From Fragum whitleyi (taxonomy: Eukaryota; Mollusca; Bivalvia; Cardiida; Cardiidae): a DNA stretch of 64,000 nt. Where the stretch lies: the NCBI GenBank assembly GCA_948146395.1, contig OX411559.1, forward strand, positions 26,557,968 through 26,621,967, read 5' to 3'. The notes under the pieces were generated by a model that worked only from the letters and a program-made list of their open reading frames with translations, made no database searches and was not told the origin of the DNA. A program made the translations under genes and the position numbers. Shown here piece by piece: positions 61,524-64,000 of this stretch; positions within the stretch are counted from its first letter, which is position 1; each line of letters starts with the position of its first letter.

Positions 61524-61631
61524 CTGCAAAATGACACAAGTAAAGATACTTTAATTGCCTTAATCGGTTGGTTTTATTCTAAAAATCAGAAAATAATTCT
61601 TAGATGATGTCACCAAAATAATGTTAGAATA

Positions 61632-61812
61632 TTCTTTAAAGCTTTTCGGTGGATTGTCGAGTAATAACGGTAGATTATCATTTGATGAACTCACCGCCTA
61701 ACCAGTGAAATTATCAAAAATTCTACCAAAATTTCATTCAATTCATCCTATCTAGTGTCATGTATGTGGAGCTAAGTGATGTCACCATTCAATTACATGC
61801 AAAATGATGGGC
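61632..61812. mobile_element. Family M fragment
   Basis: 'AAAGCTTTTCGGTGGATTGTC', 'GAGTAATAACGGTAGATTATC' and 'TGTCATGTATGTGGAGC' match 11346-11520 and 21000-21125. Cut by family A at 61821. Confidence 0.6.
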
Positions 61813-61820
61813 TCTAAGAA

Positions 61821-62265
61821 CTAGAAAGCCATGAATGGCTTGAGTCGCTCCACAGGCATGAAATTCTTGTAAAAGCAAATAAATGTTTTGACTAGATTTT
61901 TAGATATTTGGAGTTCAACTGATGTTAAAAATGATTCCATCAGTTACATTCTGAGAAAATGATTTTCATAGTTTCCACCATTTAACATATTGAGAAATGA
62001 CCTCTGCCCATAAAATGCATATTTTTCATCAGATCACAATGATTTTTTGTAGACTGATAAAGGGTCACTCAAGGATCATTCCAGTGAAATTTGGTTGATA
62101 TCCATCTATTACATGCTGAGAAAATGATTTTCAAAGTTTCCACTATATAACATATAGAGAAATGACCTCCGCCCAAAAAATGCACATTTTCCATCCGATC
62201 ACAATGATTTTTGGTACACTGATAAAGGGTCACTCAAGGATCATTCAAGTGAAATTTGGTTGATA
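61821..62265 (+). mobile_element. Family A element, 5' part, truncated
   Basis: Starts CTAGAAAGCCATGAATGGCT. Three core units run to 'AATTTGGTTGATA', where the expected TCCATC is replaced by unrelated sequence at 62266. Confidence 0.8.
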
Positions 62266-62460
62266 CAGTACGGAACATCAGGAATTTGACAATCCGATTG
62301 GGACGTGATTGAACGCTGAGCGGTGATTGAACGTTTTTGATTGATCGTGATTGCCCGCTGAACGTTTTTTCTTCTGATTTGATTGAACGCTTTCTATGCT
62401 AAATCCGACCGTTCAATCAAATTGAACGGTGCGTTCAATCATTCAATTAAAAACATAAAT
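62266..62460. repeat. Cluster of GATTGAACG / CGTTCAATC motifs
   Basis: GATTGAACG at 62307, 62325 and 62381; its complement at 62410 and 62432; variants CTGAACG and ATTGAACGG lie between. It starts exactly where the family A element breaks, as expected for the subterminal repeats of an inserted transposon. The other end was not found. Confidence 0.6.
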
Positions 62461-64000
62461 AACGAAAGAAATTAAACGAAATATGAAAATTATATTTTTC
62501 CAAGCATATTTTTTTAATTTATCCGCAGGGGTCCACAGCAAATTACCTACTATCATGTTGTAAAGATTATTTCCCTTGAATAAAAAGCCGCCATTTACAC
62601 ACGCAACTGAACTCTAATTAAAAAAAAAAAATTGGGAAAAATTCTCATGTTTCCAGATTTTAATCTTGAAAACCATTGGCTGGAGTTAAAATAAGCTTCG
62701 TTAAGACTGGACATTGATCTTATTTAAGAATACTAGGATCGCCAAAGAAATCGACAGTTGAATAGGATGTCACTTTTTCGGACCTCGAACCTTTCGACCT
62801 GTCGACTTTACTGCATGTGGTCATTAAGCCTACTAGATGCCGTTGACTAGTCGGGTCGCCAACGATAGTAGTTGATTCCAAAATGAAGTAAACAGGTCAG
62901 AAAAGAATATAAAACTCTGTGTCTGTGATGTAAAAAAAGGAAACCCGAGCCAACCAGATGATTAGACCTGGCCCGGTCCATTCACAGGGCATTGCATCGA
63001 AAGAATGAATTAGATGTCAACTTATCAGAAATTTGTCATCAATTTCATCAACTATTCTACATTAAGTCATCAGTGATGCCTCACTAAAGCAAACAGAGTG
63101 TTTATGTGACAGTAGCTTAAGCAAAAGAGGAACATACACTTTCTATCAGTCGATATATTTGTCACTATTTATCTATTGCATTACAGTCAATAGTTCAAAA
63201 ATTAAAGGAAAATGCATGTATATAAGCAACGTTTGAAATAAAATAAGGCCTGGTTTGTCTGATTTGGGGTCGGTATGACCGTATTGGGGCCTATTTGACC
63301 ATGGGACTGGTTTGACGAGGAGCCGGATTGGCTGGTTCCCTATCTATCTACTGCCTATTTCCCCTTTCAGGTATTACTGGCAAGTGTGTGTCTGTGCTGA
63401 ATGAAAACTGTTAGTCATTGGTTAGGGTGCCAGATACATTTATTTCAGATTGTGACAAAAAGTCGGGTGAACTGGGGCTGGCTACTAAGTGCCAATTTAT
63501 TAACACCTTGATGACATTTGGGCTTGAACCACTAACTTCCAGGTCAAGAATCAAGTTCCTTTACCACAATGACACTAAGTGAGATACACTGTTTTATCCA
63601 AAGTGAATGCTAGAATTAGTTCTAGTTATAATCTCTCACATAATTTACCTCAAATATTTTACAATTTGACTACAAGTGGTCAATCTATGCTGTTTGTGAC
63701 TCATAATATTTCATAATGTTAACCTAGTTTCCAAATGAAATCATTAGGAAACCTCGGTTTAACTTGTTAAAGTTTATGCCTCCTGAAATGTTGCGGAACT
63801 TTTACGAGTCCACTATCTAAATAGGGTTCCTTGTCTAAAGTCTGAGCACAATCATAATAAAAGGGCATCACGGAAAAGTCTGAGGCAGAGCGATATTTGG
63901 CGTATTTTGTAATGGCAGAGGGTTTCGGATTTGGTGAAAATTGATACAGAATCGACAGAGTGGAGCCTAATGATGTCTTGGAAATTCTGGAATGTTTACA
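62461..64000. other. Right edge: no gene recognised, one tRNA-like SINE relic
   Basis: At about 63515-63575 the minus strand has A-box-like TTGTGGTAAAGGAAC and B-box-like GTGGTTCAAGCCC, a possible SINE head relic. No POLRMT N-terminal exon was identified. A short frame starting ATGGCAGAGGG at 63912 stops after about ten codons. Confidence 0.4.

Overview
The window is animal nuclear DNA, most likely from a bivalve mollusc. It has long AT-rich introns with canonical GT/AG splice sites and one nuclear gene cut into small exons. The rest is dense interspersed repeats of a type known from bivalves: short elements with end hairpins, a core of 120-175 bp tandem repeats and an ACGG/ACAG-type microsatellite. 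The bivalve assignment is inference from repeat style; no species marker was read.

One protein gene is supported: the mitochondrial RNA polymerase POLRMT, a single-subunit T7-like enzyme that transcribes mitochondrial DNA. It lies on the minus strand across at least 4281-61523. Fifteen exons (1,708 coding bases, about 569 residues) were placed by reading the minus strand. Their phases join without conflict, apart from one expected exon between 61456 and 55153 that was not found. They carry the DxxGR motif, the motif A aspartate (HQDGSCNG), the motif B lysine/tyrosine helix ([10 protein letters not shown]) and the motif C aspartate (SVHDSFW), so the polymerase core looks intact. The N-terminal exons lie beyond the right edge or in unread sequence above 61523. 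The last C-terminal exon was not found and probably lies left of position 1.

Layout by descending coordinate, which is the direction of transcription: 64000-61524 upstream sequence with broken repeats; 61523-55027 start of the polymerase region; 55026-43051 a 12-kb intron holding a triple nest of elements; 43050-28776 thumb/palm exons; 28775-20486 a repeat-filled stretch; 20485-20240 the motif A exon; 17411-4281 fingers, motif B, motif C and C-terminal exons.

The non-coding 97% is almost all repeats: at least ten families of Helentron-associated (HINE/pearl-like) elements, two TTAA-flanked piggyBac-like MITE families, several other MITEs, two or three tRNA-derived SINEs and a few minisatellites. 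Many are nested, and several empty/filled site pairs let element ends be read directly. The most unusual features are a tandem array of degenerate copies of part of the motif-proximal exon plus its splice donor (7515-7903), and mobile elements ending within about 6-16 bases of four POLRMT splice donors.
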